From assembly GCA_964612185.1 (NCBI GenBank), contig CAZTCR010000011.1, positions 6,079 to 70,078 of the forward strand: a stretch of 64,000 nucleotides of DNA, given 5' to 3'. Below are positions 36,210 through 45,165 of this stretch, piece after piece. Positions within the stretch are counted from its first letter, which is position 1. Each line of letters starts with the position of its first letter. Origin of the DNA: UBA1447 sp964612185. GTDB taxonomy: Bacteria > Bacillota > Clostridia > Oscillospirales > Acutalibacteraceae. A model generated the notes under the pieces. That model saw only the letters and a program-made list of their open reading frames with translations. It was not told the DNA's origin and made no database searches. The position numbers and the translations under genes are program-made.

Positions 36210-36365
36210 TTGTCTTTATATCAGCATTGTCACGTTCGGGATGCCCTTTGCGGCGTCCTTTTTGCTGTTAATTCGCGAGAACACAACATATTGTACTTTG
36301 TTACAGGGAACACAACTATTGTAAAAAAATAGTTTTCAAAACGGATATTTATTTTTCTGAAAAGC
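36210..36365. other. Gene-free stretch before the dcw cluster
   Basis: The 338 bases between the LRR gene and mraZ hold the terminator, the mraZ promoter and MraZ boxes. In this middle part I see only a weak AT-rich hairpin (AACTATT 36314-36320 with AATAGTT 36328-36334) and no reading frame or RNA that I recognise. Confidence 0.5.
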
Positions 36366-36393
36366 TTGATTTGTGTGCAAAATGTGATAGAAT
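36366..36393 (+). promoter_or_regulatory. Promoter of the dcw cluster
   Basis: TTGATT (36366-36371), 16-base spacer, TAGAAT (36388-36393), directly followed by the MraZ boxes. Confidence 0.65.
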
Positions 36394-36428
36394 AGGGGTA
36401 AATAGGGATGAAATGGGATAAATTGGGA
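36394..36428 (+). promoter_or_regulatory. Four tandem MraZ boxes (autoregulatory operator)
   Basis: AGGGG at 36394, AGGGA at 36404, TGGGA at 36414 and TGGGA at 36424 recur at exactly 10-base intervals just downstream of the -10 box. MraZ in other bacteria binds three or four TGGGA-like repeats with 5-base spacers and represses its own operon, so this is the expected operator for the whole dcw transcript. Confidence 0.88.
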
Positions 36429-36465
36429 TAAAAATCTGAAAAAGTAGCAGATGGGAGGGGTAAAT

Positions 36466-36921
36466 ATGGCATTGTTCGCAGGCAATTATACGCATAACAT
36501 GGACAAAAACAACAGGCTGTTTATCCCTTCAAAAATCCGCGATTTATTGGATAAGACATTTTTACTCTACAAACCGCTCAGCGGTGCCAAATGCCTTTAC
36601 GGCTATACGGCGGAAGATTGGGAAGATGCGATTCGAATACTCACAGAAAATATGACCGCAGGCGAAGAGCTGTCAGATTTAATCAGTGACGTTTACGAAA
36701 ATCTGGATGTTGTTGAAATAGACCAGCATAACCGGATAACCGTCAGCGCGGATTTCTGCAGCTTTGCCAATATCGACAAAGAGGCGTATATTGTCGGCCG
36801 AGGCCGGCACTTTGAGATTTGGAACAAGGCGGACTACGATACAAAGCGCGCGGAAAGAGACGCGGCAAAACAAGCGAAAAAGGATAAGGGCGAAAACACG
36901 GCAATCCACCTGCATCATTAA
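36466..36921 (+). CDS. mraZ: Transcriptional regulator MraZ
   Basis: 151 residues from the ATG at 36466 (GGGAGGGG at 6-8 bases; the ATG at 36451 overlaps it and is rejected). Two AbrB-like swapped-hairpin repeats. The first is FAGNYTHNMDKNNRLFIPSK with L..LYKPL, and the second is NLDVVEIDQHNRITVSADF with the Asp-x-x-(N/G)R loop. Basic C-terminus (AKKDKGENTAIH). It is expected to bind the four boxes just upstream and repress the cluster. Confidence 0.95.
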   Translation: MALFAGNYTHNMDKNNRLFIPSKIRDLLDKTFLLYKPLSGAKCLYGYTAEDWEDAIRILTENMTAGEELSDLISDVYENLDVVEIDQHNRITVSADFCSFANIDKEAYIVGRGRHFEIWNKADYDTKRAERDAAKQAKKDKGENTAIHLHH

Positions 36922-36930
36922 GGAGCGGCT

Positions 36931-37854
36931 ATGGAATTTGAACATATTCCCGTTCTTTTTGAAGAGGCGATTGACGCGCTTGCCATCAAGCCGGACGGAA
37001 TCTATGTTGACTGTACAGCAGGCGGCGGCGGTCATACGGCTGCGATAGCGGAAAAACTCAAAGACGGCCGTTTAATCGCGATTGACCGGGACCCGGAAGC
37101 GGTCGAAATCCTGCGGGAAAGATTGGGCAAGTTTGCCGGTGTAACCGTTGTGCGGGAAAACTTTATGAATCTGCAGGCCATCCTCACTTCGCAAGGCATT
37201 CACAAGGCAGACGGTATCCTGGCGGATTTGGGTGTCAGCTCCCATCAACTGGACAAAGCGGAACGCGGATTCTCTTTTCACAACGACGCCCCTTTGGATA
37301 TGCGCATGAGTATGACCGGCGCGAGCGCGGCGGATTTGGTAAACAGCTTACCGCAAAGCCGGCTGCAAAAAATCATTTATGATTACGGCGAAGAACGCTT
37401 CGCGCCTTCCATCGCGCGGGGAATCGTAAAAGCAAGAGCAGCCAAACCCATTGAAACAACTTTTGAACTGGTGGATATCATCAAAACCGCGATACCCGCC
37501 GCCGCCCGCAGAGAAGGCGGTCACCCCGCCCGCAGAACCTTTCAGGCGCTGCGTATCGAGGTAAACGGTGAGCTTGAGATGCTTGAAAGCGCTGCGCTTG
37601 CCATGTTTGAATCACTGAGTCCCGGCGGCAGGCTGGCAGTGATTACCTTCCATTCGCTGGAAGACAGAATCGTCAAAAAAAGTTTTGCCGCGCTTTGCTC
37701 GGGCTGCACCTGCCCGCTCCAATTCCCCGTTTGCGTATGCGGCAAGCAGGCAAAGGGCAGATTGCCTTTTAAAGCGAAAAAACCCACTCCGGAACAAATT
37801 GAAGATAACCCGCGCTGCAGAAGCGCGCGGTTGAGAGTAATAGAAAAAGTGTGA
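36931..37854 (+). CDS. rsmH: 16S rRNA (cytosine1402-N4)-methyltransferase RsmH
   Basis: 307 residues. HIPVLFEEAIDAL, VDCTAGGGGHTAAI (SAM loop), AIDRDPEA, GILADLGVSSHQLDKAERGFSF and PARRTFQALRIEVNGEL are diagnostic, and SLEDRIVKK is near the C-terminus. Together with RsmI (5226-6062) it gives m4Cm at C1402. Second gene of the dcw cluster, 9 bases after mraZ, with AAGGAG. Confidence 0.97.
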   Translation: MEFEHIPVLFEEAIDALAIKPDGIYVDCTAGGGGHTAAIAEKLKDGRLIAIDRDPEAVEILRERLGKFAGVTVVRENFMNLQAILTSQGIHKADGILADLGVSSHQLDKAERGFSFHNDAPLDMRMSMTGASAADLVNSLPQSRLQKIIYDYGEERFAPSIARGIVKARAAKPIETTFELVDIIKTAIPAAARREGGHPARRTFQALRIEVNGELEMLESAALAMFESLSPGGRLAVITFHSLEDRIVKKSFAALCSGCTCPLQFPVCVCGKQAKGRLPFKAKKPTPEQIEDNPRCRSARLRVIEKV

Positions 37855-37867
37855 GAGGAGCTTGAAC

Positions 37868-38341
37868 ATGGCGGATTATGACAGAAACGCTGCTTACGAC
37901 CTTTCAAGGTTCGCGCCTGCGGAAGTAAAGACAGCGCCGGGTACCGGAATAGTCAGACGGCCGGACAGACCGGAGATTGTAAAAGAAAAAACAATGTCGG
38001 GCAGGCAACTCAGGCAAGAGCAAAATCGCAGAAAGCAACTGCTGCGGAGATCGGTTTTTGTTGGGGTGGCCTTGCTGATGCTCGCGGGACTCCGCCTGAG
38101 CGGAGAAGTTCAAGTCGCTCAACTGGACAAAGAAATCAAGCAGCAAACCGTTCTGCTTGAAACCGCCCAAAGCGAAGGCATCCGGTTGGGGATGGATATT
38201 GAAAGAAGCTTTTCGTTTGATGAGGTGCAGCTTTTTATTGAACAAACCGGCATGCAAAAAAGCGATAGCAAGCAGGTTGTTAATCTCGACATCGAAAAGC
38301 AGGACAAAGTGGTCACTTATTTGGGCAGCGCGGCTGACTGA
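37868..38341 (+). CDS. ftsL: FtsL-like septum protein
   Basis: 157 residues from the ATG at 37868 (AGAGGAG 7 bases upstream; a TTG at 37862 is too close). A basic cytoplasmic segment (about 1-60; RQLRQEQNRRKQLLRR), one membrane helix (SVFVGVALLMLAGLRL), then a short coiled coil (VAQLDKEIKQQTVLLETAQSEG) outside. Sequence conservation in FtsL is low; the call rests on topology and position between rsmH and ftsI. It would join FtsQ/DivIB and the FtsW-FtsI synthase. Confidence 0.8.
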   Translation: MADYDRNAAYDLSRFAPAEVKTAPGTGIVRRPDRPEIVKEKTMSGRQLRQEQNRRKQLLRRSVFVGVALLMLAGLRLSGEVQVAQLDKEIKQQTVLLETAQSEGIRLGMDIERSFSFDEVQLFIEQTGMQKSDSKQVVNLDIEKQDKVVTYLGSAAD

Positions 38342-38366
38342 ACAGGGACAGTTGAATAACAAAGCA

Positions 38367-38388
38367 GCGGGGTTATTCCCCGCTTCTT
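38367..38388 (+). terminator. Weak hairpin between ftsL and ftsI (possible attenuator)
   Basis: GCGGGG (38367-38372) and CCCCGC (38378-38383) with TTATT loop, followed by TTCTT only. Too weak a T-run for full termination; it might give partial read-through. Confidence 0.4.
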
Positions 38389-38408
38389 AAACAAGTGAGG
38401 AGATTGAA

Positions 38409-40307
38409 ATGGGTATCAAGTCACCCAGACAGAGACTGATCATCCGTTCAGCCACTATTTTCGGTGTGCTTGTTTTGGTGGGGTTCGGTGCCAGCTTGCG
38501 CAGCCTTGTGAGTATTCAGTTTATTCATGGCGAGGTGTTCAGGGCCAAAGCGGAACTCAGCCAGATTGTTGACGAGAGCATCCCCGCGAAAAGGGGAACC
38601 ATATACGATTGCAACGGCAGGGTGCTTGCGCAAAGCGCCTCTGTCTGGAAAATCTATATCAACCCCAAGAAAATTAACGCGCTCGAAAACGAGGGGATGC
38701 GCGAAGAACTGATCACAAAATTGTCGACCATCCTGGAAGTCGATGCGGAAAAGATACGCAAACTTACCTATCAAGACCAATCGGAATACGCCGAAGTAAA
38801 AACCAAGGTGGAGTTTGACAAGAAGGAAGAGATCGTCAAGCTTAGGGAAGAGCGGTATTATAAGAATCCGGGCAACGAGAAGGATAAGGGAACGCCCTAT
38901 TCCTATGTAGTCGGAATCCGGGATGATGAAAAAAGGTATTATCCCTACGGCAATTTTGCCTCGGGGATTATCGGGTTTTGCGGCGTGGACGGCGGCAGTT
39001 TCGGGTTGGAAAAAGCCTGCGACACGCTTCTAAAGGGAACACCCGGCCGGATGATGACCGTTAAAAACGCCGGCAACGATACCATACCCTTTCAGCTGGA
39101 AACTGTTCATCCCGTTCAACAAGGCGCGAACCTGATGCTCACGATTGACGAGCATATTCAGAATTACCTGCAAAGCGATTTGGATGAGGCGTTGGTGTCA
39201 ACGCAATGCAAGGGCGCTTACGGCATTGTCATGGATGTAAAAACGGGTGCTGTATTGGCTATGGCCGGTGCGCCGGGGTATGATTTGAATGAGCCTGAAA
39301 CACTGACAAACAAGGCACTTGAAGAGCAAATCAAGCAAATACCGGACCCGGACGAACGCGCGGTTCAGCAAAACGCAGCCTGTTTTGCGCAGTGGACGGA
39401 TTACTGTACGCAAAAAACTTACGAGCCGGGTTCCGTGTTCAAATTATTCGTTGCGGCAGCCGCGATGGAAGAAAAAGCGTGGTCGATGACAGAAAGCTAT
39501 ACCTGCACCGGCAGCATCAGAATCAAAGACAGGACAATTGCGTGCCATGTACACGGCGGCCACGGCACCCAAAATCTGCCGCAGGCGTTGGTTAATTCGT
39601 GCAACCCGTTTTTTGTAACAATCGGGCAACGCCTTGGTGTTGACAGATTTTATAAGTATTTCGAAGCTTTCGGTTTTACGGAGAAAACAGGAATCGAAAT
39701 TGATGAAACGGCACCGGTTAAAGGCAATACTTACCATATCAAAGAAAAAATGAGTTCGATTGAGCTTGCCAGCTCTTCATTCGGCCAGTCATTCGAAGTA
39801 ACGCCTTTGCAGATGATTACCGCCGTATCCGCCATCGCGAATGGCGGCAAATTGATGAAACCGTATCTTGTTGCAAAACAGCTTGATGACGCGGGCAACA
39901 TCGTTTCTGTCAGCGAGCCGTATGTTCGCCGCCAAGTCATTTCCGCAACAACAGCGGCAACCCTTTCGGATATGATGGTAGATGTTGTTGACCAAAGCCC
40001 CGTCGGTAAAGCGAATGTGCCCGGTTACAGAGTTGCGGGCAAATCGGGTACTGCCGAAAAACTTGGTATAAAAGGCTCTTATGTTGCTTCCTTTAGCAGT
40101 TTCGCGCCGGCGGAGGATCCGAAAATTGCCGTACTGATTCTTGTTGATGAACCGGTCGGCCAAATTTACGGCGGCTGGGTTGCGGCCCCTATCTCTGCGG
40201 ACATTATAGGGAAGATATTGAAATACATGAATGTAGAACCTAAATATACTGCGAAAGACCTTGCCGAAATCAAGAGGGAGTCCGAGACTGTTGCAGCAGT
40301 CAATTAG
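38409..40307 (+). CDS. ftsI: Penicillin-binding protein, FtsI/PBP2B-like transpeptidase
   Basis: 632 residues. One N-terminal membrane helix (about 15-33), PBP dimer domain (PAKRGTIYDCNGRVLAQSAS, FASGIIGFCGVDG), then the transpeptidase domain with YEPGSVFK (Ser342, Lys345), NSCNPFF (SxN) and KSGTAEK (KTG box, Lys545). No PASTA domains, so it is closer to division FtsI than SpoVD-type. It works with FtsW to make septal peptidoglycan. It is the only PBP in this cluster. Confidence 0.93.
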   Translation: MGIKSPRQRLIIRSATIFGVLVLVGFGASLRSLVSIQFIHGEVFRAKAELSQIVDESIPAKRGTIYDCNGRVLAQSASVWKIYINPKKINALENEGMREELITKLSTILEVDAEKIRKLTYQDQSEYAEVKTKVEFDKKEEIVKLREERYYKNPGNEKDKGTPYSYVVGIRDDEKRYYPYGNFASGIIGFCGVDGGSFGLEKACDTLLKGTPGRMMTVKNAGNDTIPFQLETVHPVQQGANLMLTIDEHIQNYLQSDLDEALVSTQCKGAYGIVMDVKTGAVLAMAGAPGYDLNEPETLTNKALEEQIKQIPDPDERAVQQNAACFAQWTDYCTQKTYEPGSVFKLFVAAAAMEEKAWSMTESYTCTGSIRIKDRTIACHVHGGHGTQNLPQALVNSCNPFFVTIGQRLGVDRFYKYFEAFGFTEKTGIEIDETAPVKGNTYHIKEKMSSIELASSSFGQSFEVTPLQMITAVSAIANGGKLMKPYLVAKQLDDAGNIVSVSEPYVRRQVISATTAATLSDMMVDVVDQSPVGKANVPGYRVAGKSGTAEKLGIKGSYVASFSSFAPAEDPKIAVLILVDEPVGQIYGGWVAAPISADIIGKILKYMNVEPKYTAKDLAEIKRESETVAAVN

Positions 40308-40369
40308 AACAGCCGATATCAAAGCAGAGGGCACATACCGTCGTATATCAATACGGGGAGGCAGTACAG

Positions 40370-41347
40370 ATGAAACTTTCATTCTTGCTGCAAAATGTAA
40401 AGACACTGTCCGGTTATACGGATAGGGATATAGAAACGATTACCTGCGACACGCGCGGGGTAACACCGGGGAGTCTTTTTGTCTGCGTGACCGGCACCGG
40501 GCATGGGGATCAAACGGCGGCGAAGGCTTCTGTTGCCGCAGGCGCGGCGGCTGTCCTTACCCAACGAGACGCGGGTATTGAAAACCAGATTCTTGTGGAA
40601 GACGCCGGGGAGGCGTTCGCGCTCGTTTGTGCCGCGTATTTCGGTCATCCGGCACAAAGATTGAAGCTGGTGGGTGTTTGCGGTATGAACGGAAAAGCCG
40701 CGGCAGCTTATGCACTAAAAGAAATTTTTGACAGCGCCGGGATGAAAACGGGATTAACCGGCAGTTTGCAAAACAATACAATATCCGATTCATTCGAGTT
40801 GCATCGTCAGTTTGCCGAAATGGTTGCGGCGGGGTGTGAATACGGTGTGATGACGGTTTCTTCCCCGGTGATTGAACAAAAAATCATTGCAGGCCTCCGG
40901 TTTGAAGCGGCTGTATTTACAGGTTCGGCAAAGGGTGATTTGAATTGTCCCGATGATGATAAACGCAAAGCCGCATGCAGTAAATTATTTGAACAGTCCG
41001 CACTGGCCGTCATCAACAAGGATGACAGCGCGGCGGACTGCTTCTTGAGCAGCAACATCCGCCATTGCGTAACTTATTCCGTCAAAACAGATTTGTCTGA
41101 TTACACGGCGAAAAACATTCATATGAAGGAATCGGGCGTTGAATATGAACTGGTCGGCAGGGGCGTCATCGGGCGGGTTCGCTTCCGGCAGCCCGGTGCT
41201 TTTTCCGTTTACAGCTCCATGGGTGCGGCTGTCTGCGCGGCGGAACTCGGCATACCTTTCCGGCAGGTAATCGAAGCACTCGCCGGTTCAACGGGCGCAG
41301 CCGGCGGACCCGAATCGGAACAAGGGATAAGTGAAGAAGCGTTCTGA
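40370..41347 (+). CDS. Degenerate, truncated MurE-like protein (probable pseudoenzyme)
   Basis: 325 residues in an open frame; functional MurE is about 490. The N-terminal UMT-binding fold (ITCDTRGVTPGSLFVCV) and central Mur ligase fold are recognisable. However, the P-loop reads GMNGKAAA (residues 105-112) in place of GTNGKTTT, and the usual MEVSSHAL is MTVSSPVI (Glu to Thr162, His to Pro166). The usual DHLDYH reads GDLNCP. The C-terminal ligase domain with the DNPR/DDPR amino-acid binding motif is absent. ATP-dependent addition of the third stem residue is therefore very unlikely. The frame is intact and has a GGGAGG site, so the protein seems maintained. It occupies the murE position between ftsI and murF. 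Confidence 0.85.
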   Translation: MKLSFLLQNVKTLSGYTDRDIETITCDTRGVTPGSLFVCVTGTGHGDQTAAKASVAAGAAAVLTQRDAGIENQILVEDAGEAFALVCAAYFGHPAQRLKLVGVCGMNGKAAAAYALKEIFDSAGMKTGLTGSLQNNTISDSFELHRQFAEMVAAGCEYGVMTVSSPVIEQKIIAGLRFEAAVFTGSAKGDLNCPDDDKRKAACSKLFEQSALAVINKDDSAADCFLSSNIRHCVTYSVKTDLSDYTAKNIHMKESGVEYELVGRGVIGRVRFRQPGAFSVYSSMGAAVCAAELGIPFRQVIEALAGSTGAAGGPESEQGISEEAF

Positions 41348-41390
41348 TTCATCTTGTTTGGATGAACGATAAAAAGGGCGGAGTGATTTT

Positions 41391-42755
41391 TTGAAAGCGA
41401 TGGCGTTGGCGGAAATCGCCCTGGCGACAGGCACAACAAATCAAACAAATCCGATTGTTACAGCCATTTGTACGGACACCAGGAAACTGCAGCCCGGCTG
41501 CCTTTTTGTCGCCCTGAAGGGGGACAACTTTGACGGCCACGCGTTTACCCGCGGCGCGCTCGAACAAGGGGCGGCGGCGGTTTTGTGCGAGCGGGCAACA
41601 GGCTGCGGGGAGCAAGAAATTCTGGTGCCGGATACGCATGCCGCCCTGCTGAGTCTTGCGGCTTATTACCGCCGGCAGTTTAAACTGTTGATGATCGGCA
41701 TCACCGGCAGTGTTGGCAAGACGACCACGAAGGAAATGACGGCGGCGGTATTGTCAACAAAGTATAAAACACTCAAAAACACAGGCAACCTGAATAATGA
41801 AATCGGGCTGCCGATGACCATATTTGACCTGGATGAAAGCTTCGAAGCGGCAGTGCTCGAAATGGGGATGAGCGGGCTGGGCGAAGTGTCGCGCCTTTCG
41901 CGGGTGTGCGCGCCGGACATGAGCATCATCACCAACATCGGTGTATCCCATATTGAAAAGCTGGGAACAAAAGAGAACATTCTGCAGGCAAAGCTGGAAA
42001 TTATCGATGGCATGGAAGCCGGTGCGCCGCTTCTCCTTAACGGGGATGACGCGTTTTTACGCCGGGCGGACACCGCCGGGCATCCTGTGACCTATTTTGG
42101 GATTGAAAACGAACACAGCCAATTCCGGGGAGCGCTCGCGCCCAAAAGCGGCAGCGCGGCATCCTTCACGGTTGAACACGATGGGCATTTGCAGCGGATT
42201 GTTCTGCCCGCGGTTGGCAAACACAATGTATACAACGCGCTTGCCGCCTACTCTGTGGGGATATTAAACGGAGTCACGCCGGAGCATGCCGCGGCCGCAC
42301 TGGCTGAATATACGCCTGCCGGGATGCGCCAGCGCATCCGGCACTTCGACGGCATGGCTTTCATTGAGGACTGCTATAACGCCAGCCCAGATTCGCTTAA
42401 AGCCGCTCTCGGTGTTCTTGCGGAAATGCAGGCGCAAAGGCGAATTGCTGTGCTCGGGGATATGCTCGAACTCGGCAGTTATGCCCGGCAGGCACATGAG
42501 GAAGCGGGCGGGTTTGCAGCGTCAAAAGGGATTAGTGTTCTGCTGACTTACGGCGAGCATTCCCGGCATACCGCGCGCAAAGCAAAGGAGTGCGGTATCG
42601 GCACGGTTCTGTCTTATGATTCTAAAAGTGAGCTCGCCGGGGCGCTTTGTACCATTTTATCACCGGGGGACGCCGTATTATTTAAGGCCAGCAGGGGGAT
42701 GGGGCTCGAGGATGTCATCGACATCGTCTACAGGGAGCTGAAAGCGAATGGGTAA
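41391..42755 (+). CDS. murF: UDP-N-acetylmuramoyl-tripeptide--D-Ala-D-Ala ligase MurF
   Basis: 454 residues. It adds D-Ala-D-Ala to UDP-MurNAc-tripeptide. N-terminal ICTDTRKLQPGCLFVALKG, P-loop ITGSVGKTTTKEM (intact, unlike the gene before it), KNTGNLNNEIGLPMT, EMGMSGLGEVS, TNIGVSHIEKLG, and C-terminal EDCYNASPDSLKAAL. The TTG at 41391 is preferred because GGCGGAG lies 7 bases upstream; the ATG at 41400 would be 16 bases away. It overlaps mraY by 8 bases. Confidence 0.96.
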   Translation: MKAMALAEIALATGTTNQTNPIVTAICTDTRKLQPGCLFVALKGDNFDGHAFTRGALEQGAAAVLCERATGCGEQEILVPDTHAALLSLAAYYRRQFKLLMIGITGSVGKTTTKEMTAAVLSTKYKTLKNTGNLNNEIGLPMTIFDLDESFEAAVLEMGMSGLGEVSRLSRVCAPDMSIITNIGVSHIEKLGTKENILQAKLEIIDGMEAGAPLLLNGDDAFLRRADTAGHPVTYFGIENEHSQFRGALAPKSGSAASFTVEHDGHLQRIVLPAVGKHNVYNALAAYSVGILNGVTPEHAAAALAEYTPAGMRQRIRHFDGMAFIEDCYNASPDSLKAALGVLAEMQAQRRIAVLGDMLELGSYARQAHEEAGGFAASKGISVLLTYGEHSRHTARKAKECGIGTVLSYDSKSELAGALCTILSPGDAVLFKASRGMGLEDVIDIVYRELKANG

Positions 42756-43779
42756 CATCATACCTATTGTCATCGCGGCCGCCGCAGGGTTCTGCCTGAC
42801 CGTTTTGCTGGGGTTCCTTTTCATTCCGTGGCTGCATAAATTGATGTTCGGGCAGCTTCTTGCGGATATCAGTCCCAATCGGCACAAACACAAGCAAGGC
42901 ACACCGACAATGGGCGGTATGATGTTTATCATCGGCACCGCTGCTGCCATCACCACCGGTGTCGTTACGGCAAAAATAGCGGGTGTTGATATTGTTGCAG
43001 GGGATTCGATTGTGCCCGCGGAGATGAAAACAAAATTCTGGAGCGGGCTGTTCATGGCGCTGAGTTTCGCGCTGGTCGGCTTAACGGACGATTATATCAA
43101 AGGGGTTAAAAAGCGCAGCATTGGTTTGACAACCAAGCAAAGATCATTGCTGCAGTTTATCATCTGTTTGGTGTATCTGAGCAGCCTTCATATGGGGATG
43201 GGCGGCACGCCGCATATGTTCGTCCCGTTTTTGGGCAATATCGATATGGGGCTGCCTTATTGGCTGTTCGGCGTATGTGTTATCTACGGGTCCGTAAATG
43301 CCGTTCGTATGACGGACGCAATGGACGGGCTTTGCTCAAGCGTTACGCTGACAGCGGCAGTGGCGCTTGGGATTATCACCGCCATGCGGGGGTTGTTCGG
43401 GGTCAGCCTTGCGGCCGCCGCGCTTGCGGGCGGCTGCGGCGGATTTTTGGTTTGGAACCGCAAACCCGCCAAGGTCACCATGGGTGACACAGGCTCCTTT
43501 TTCCTGGGTGGTATGCTGGTTGCCCTCGCATATGCGCTGGGGAGTCCCGTCATTCTTTTACCGGTTGGGTTGGTTTATGTGATCGAGGCAATGTCGAGCC
43601 TCGCGCAAATCGGTTATTTCAAAGCGAACGAAGGAAAAAGAATTCTAAAAACAACGCCGATTCACCATCATTTTGAGAAGAACGGCTGGAACGAAAAAAA
43701 GATTGTCGCGGTTTTCACACTCGTTAACATCGCCGGCTGCGCCGCCGGTATCGCGCTGATGGCGTACGGCGGACAATAG
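42748..43779 (+). CDS. mraY: Phospho-N-acetylmuramoyl-pentapeptide transferase MraY
   Basis: 343 residues, about ten membrane helices. It makes lipid I from UDP-MurNAc-pentapeptide and undecaprenyl phosphate. Motifs: HKHKQGTPTMGGMMFI, LVGLTDDYIK (DD pair), VRMTDAMDGLCS (NAxD-like, here with TDAMDG), MGDTGSFFLGG and TPIHHHFEKNGW. Translationally coupled to murF by an 8-base overlap. Confidence 0.96.
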   Translation: MGNIIPIVIAAAAGFCLTVLLGFLFIPWLHKLMFGQLLADISPNRHKHKQGTPTMGGMMFIIGTAAAITTGVVTAKIAGVDIVAGDSIVPAEMKTKFWSGLFMALSFALVGLTDDYIKGVKKRSIGLTTKQRSLLQFIICLVYLSSLHMGMGGTPHMFVPFLGNIDMGLPYWLFGVCVIYGSVNAVRMTDAMDGLCSSVTLTAAVALGIITAMRGLFGVSLAAAALAGGCGGFLVWNRKPAKVTMGDTGSFFLGGMLVALAYALGSPVILLPVGLVYVIEAMSSLAQIGYFKANEGKRILKTTPIHHHFEKNGWNEKKIVAVFTLVNIAGCAAGIALMAYGGQ

Positions 43780-43811
43780 ACCGGCAACATGAAAAAACGG
43801 AGGCAGCCCCC

Positions 43812-45143
43812 ATGAATGAAAGACAGCAAAGCAACCGGCTCCCGAACAAACAAATGACGATGAATGCCCCCGAAACAACAGCAGGTGAAAAGTTTTGGGA
43901 CTATTTCGCGTTTTTAAAAAGATCGCCGAAACATTGGTTTGTAAAAGGTGAGTCTGATTTAATCTTCTTTATCGCCGTGTTTTTTTTGCTCTGCTTCGGC
44001 CTCGTAATGGTCTTTTCATCGAGCTATATCATAGCGCTCAACGATTCCGTCGATGCAAAAAACAACCCTTACCACTATTTTGTCAGGCAACTTGCATTTT
44101 CTGCCTTCGGGCTTTTTGTCCTCTACATGTTTTCAAAATTAAGGCCGGAGTTTATCCGGGAGTTTTCTGTCCTCATACTGATTGTGTCGGTAGTGCTGCT
44201 GATAGTGGTGCTGTTCCACCATACGACGCTGCCGGGCAGAGAGGGAATAAAACGCTTTATTCCGGTTCCGGTCATCCGTCAGATCCAACCGTCGGAAATC
44301 GCGAAACTCGGGCTCGTCATGTTTATGGCCTGGAGTATGGAACGCAATTTTAAACTGCTCGCGCGCAAGTCCGTTTATCTGTTTCCATATATTGCGCTGA
44401 TTATCCTGTTCATCGGATTGGTTTACTTGGAGCATCATCTTTCCGGCACCATTTTGATGCTCTGCCTCGGTATTGCCATGCTGTTCCTCAGCGGGGCGAA
44501 AATGCGCTGGTTTTTGCTTTTCGGCACAGTTGCGGTGGTTGGTATCGCGGTTGGCATTTATTGCTTTTGGCTCATTGCCAACAAACCGGAGGAAGCTGCC
44601 CGCTTCCTGCCCGAACGGTTTGTTAACTGGGGCAGGCACCCGGATGACGCGCCTTACACCATTGTGCGGGTTATTGCCTGGCTTAACAAGGATTTCCAAC
44701 CCCTGGGCGCGCGTTGGCAGACAAACAATTCCCTGTATGCCATCGCGTCCGGCGGGTTGTTCGGCAAGGGTATCGGCAATTCGCTGCAAAAGCATTTATA
44801 CTTGTCCGAAGCGCAAAACGATTTTATTTTTTCGATTATCTGCGAAGAACTCGGCTTTATCGGCGCGCTGTTTGTGATAGCGCTTTTCGGTGTCCTCATT
44901 TGGCGGGGCTTTATCATCGCGAAAAAAGCGAAGGACCGTTTCAGCAGTCTGCTGGTAATGGGCATCGTTTTTCAGGTGGGGTTACAGGCGGCTATTCACA
45001 TCGCAGTTGTAACGGATACCATCCCCAACACCGGCATCGGTTTACCGTTCATCAGTTACGGCGGAACCTCCTTGATTATTTTGCTGGCGGAAATGGGCAT
45101 GGTGCTTTCCGTTTCACGAACGGCGAAGATGAAAAAGATGTGA
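43812..45143 (+). CDS. ftsW: FtsW-type SEDS glycosyltransferase
   Basis: 443 residues with about ten membrane helices and an N-terminal cytoplasmic extension (about 1-50; Gln/Asn/Lys-rich). LVMVFSSSYIIAL, RQIQPSEIAKLGLVMFMAW, LEHHLSGTILML, QTNNSLYAIASGGLFGKGIGNS, LSEAQNDFIFSIICEELGF (with the essential Asp/Glu region) and NTGIGLPFISYGGTSL. It polymerises lipid II at the septum with FtsI. It sits between mraY and murG; the murD usually found here is missing. GGAGG site. Confidence 0.95.
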   Translation: MNERQQSNRLPNKQMTMNAPETTAGEKFWDYFAFLKRSPKHWFVKGESDLIFFIAVFFLLCFGLVMVFSSSYIIALNDSVDAKNNPYHYFVRQLAFSAFGLFVLYMFSKLRPEFIREFSVLILIVSVVLLIVVLFHHTTLPGREGIKRFIPVPVIRQIQPSEIAKLGLVMFMAWSMERNFKLLARKSVYLFPYIALIILFIGLVYLEHHLSGTILMLCLGIAMLFLSGAKMRWFLLFGTVAVVGIAVGIYCFWLIANKPEEAARFLPERFVNWGRHPDDAPYTIVRVIAWLNKDFQPLGARWQTNNSLYAIASGGLFGKGIGNSLQKHLYLSEAQNDFIFSIICEELGFIGALFVIALFGVLIWRGFIIAKKAKDRFSSLLVMGIVFQVGLQAAIHIAVVTDTIPNTGIGLPFISYGGTSLIILLAEMGMVLSVSRTAKMKKM

Positions 45144-45165
45144 CGAATGAAAGGGCGGTGGAGAT

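Noticed and set aside
40370..41347. MurE-like gene as a frameshifted or misassembled full-length murE
   Set aside because: Only 43 bases separate it from murF and none of the frames holds a C-terminal ligase domain; the changed catalytic residues lie in the intact part.
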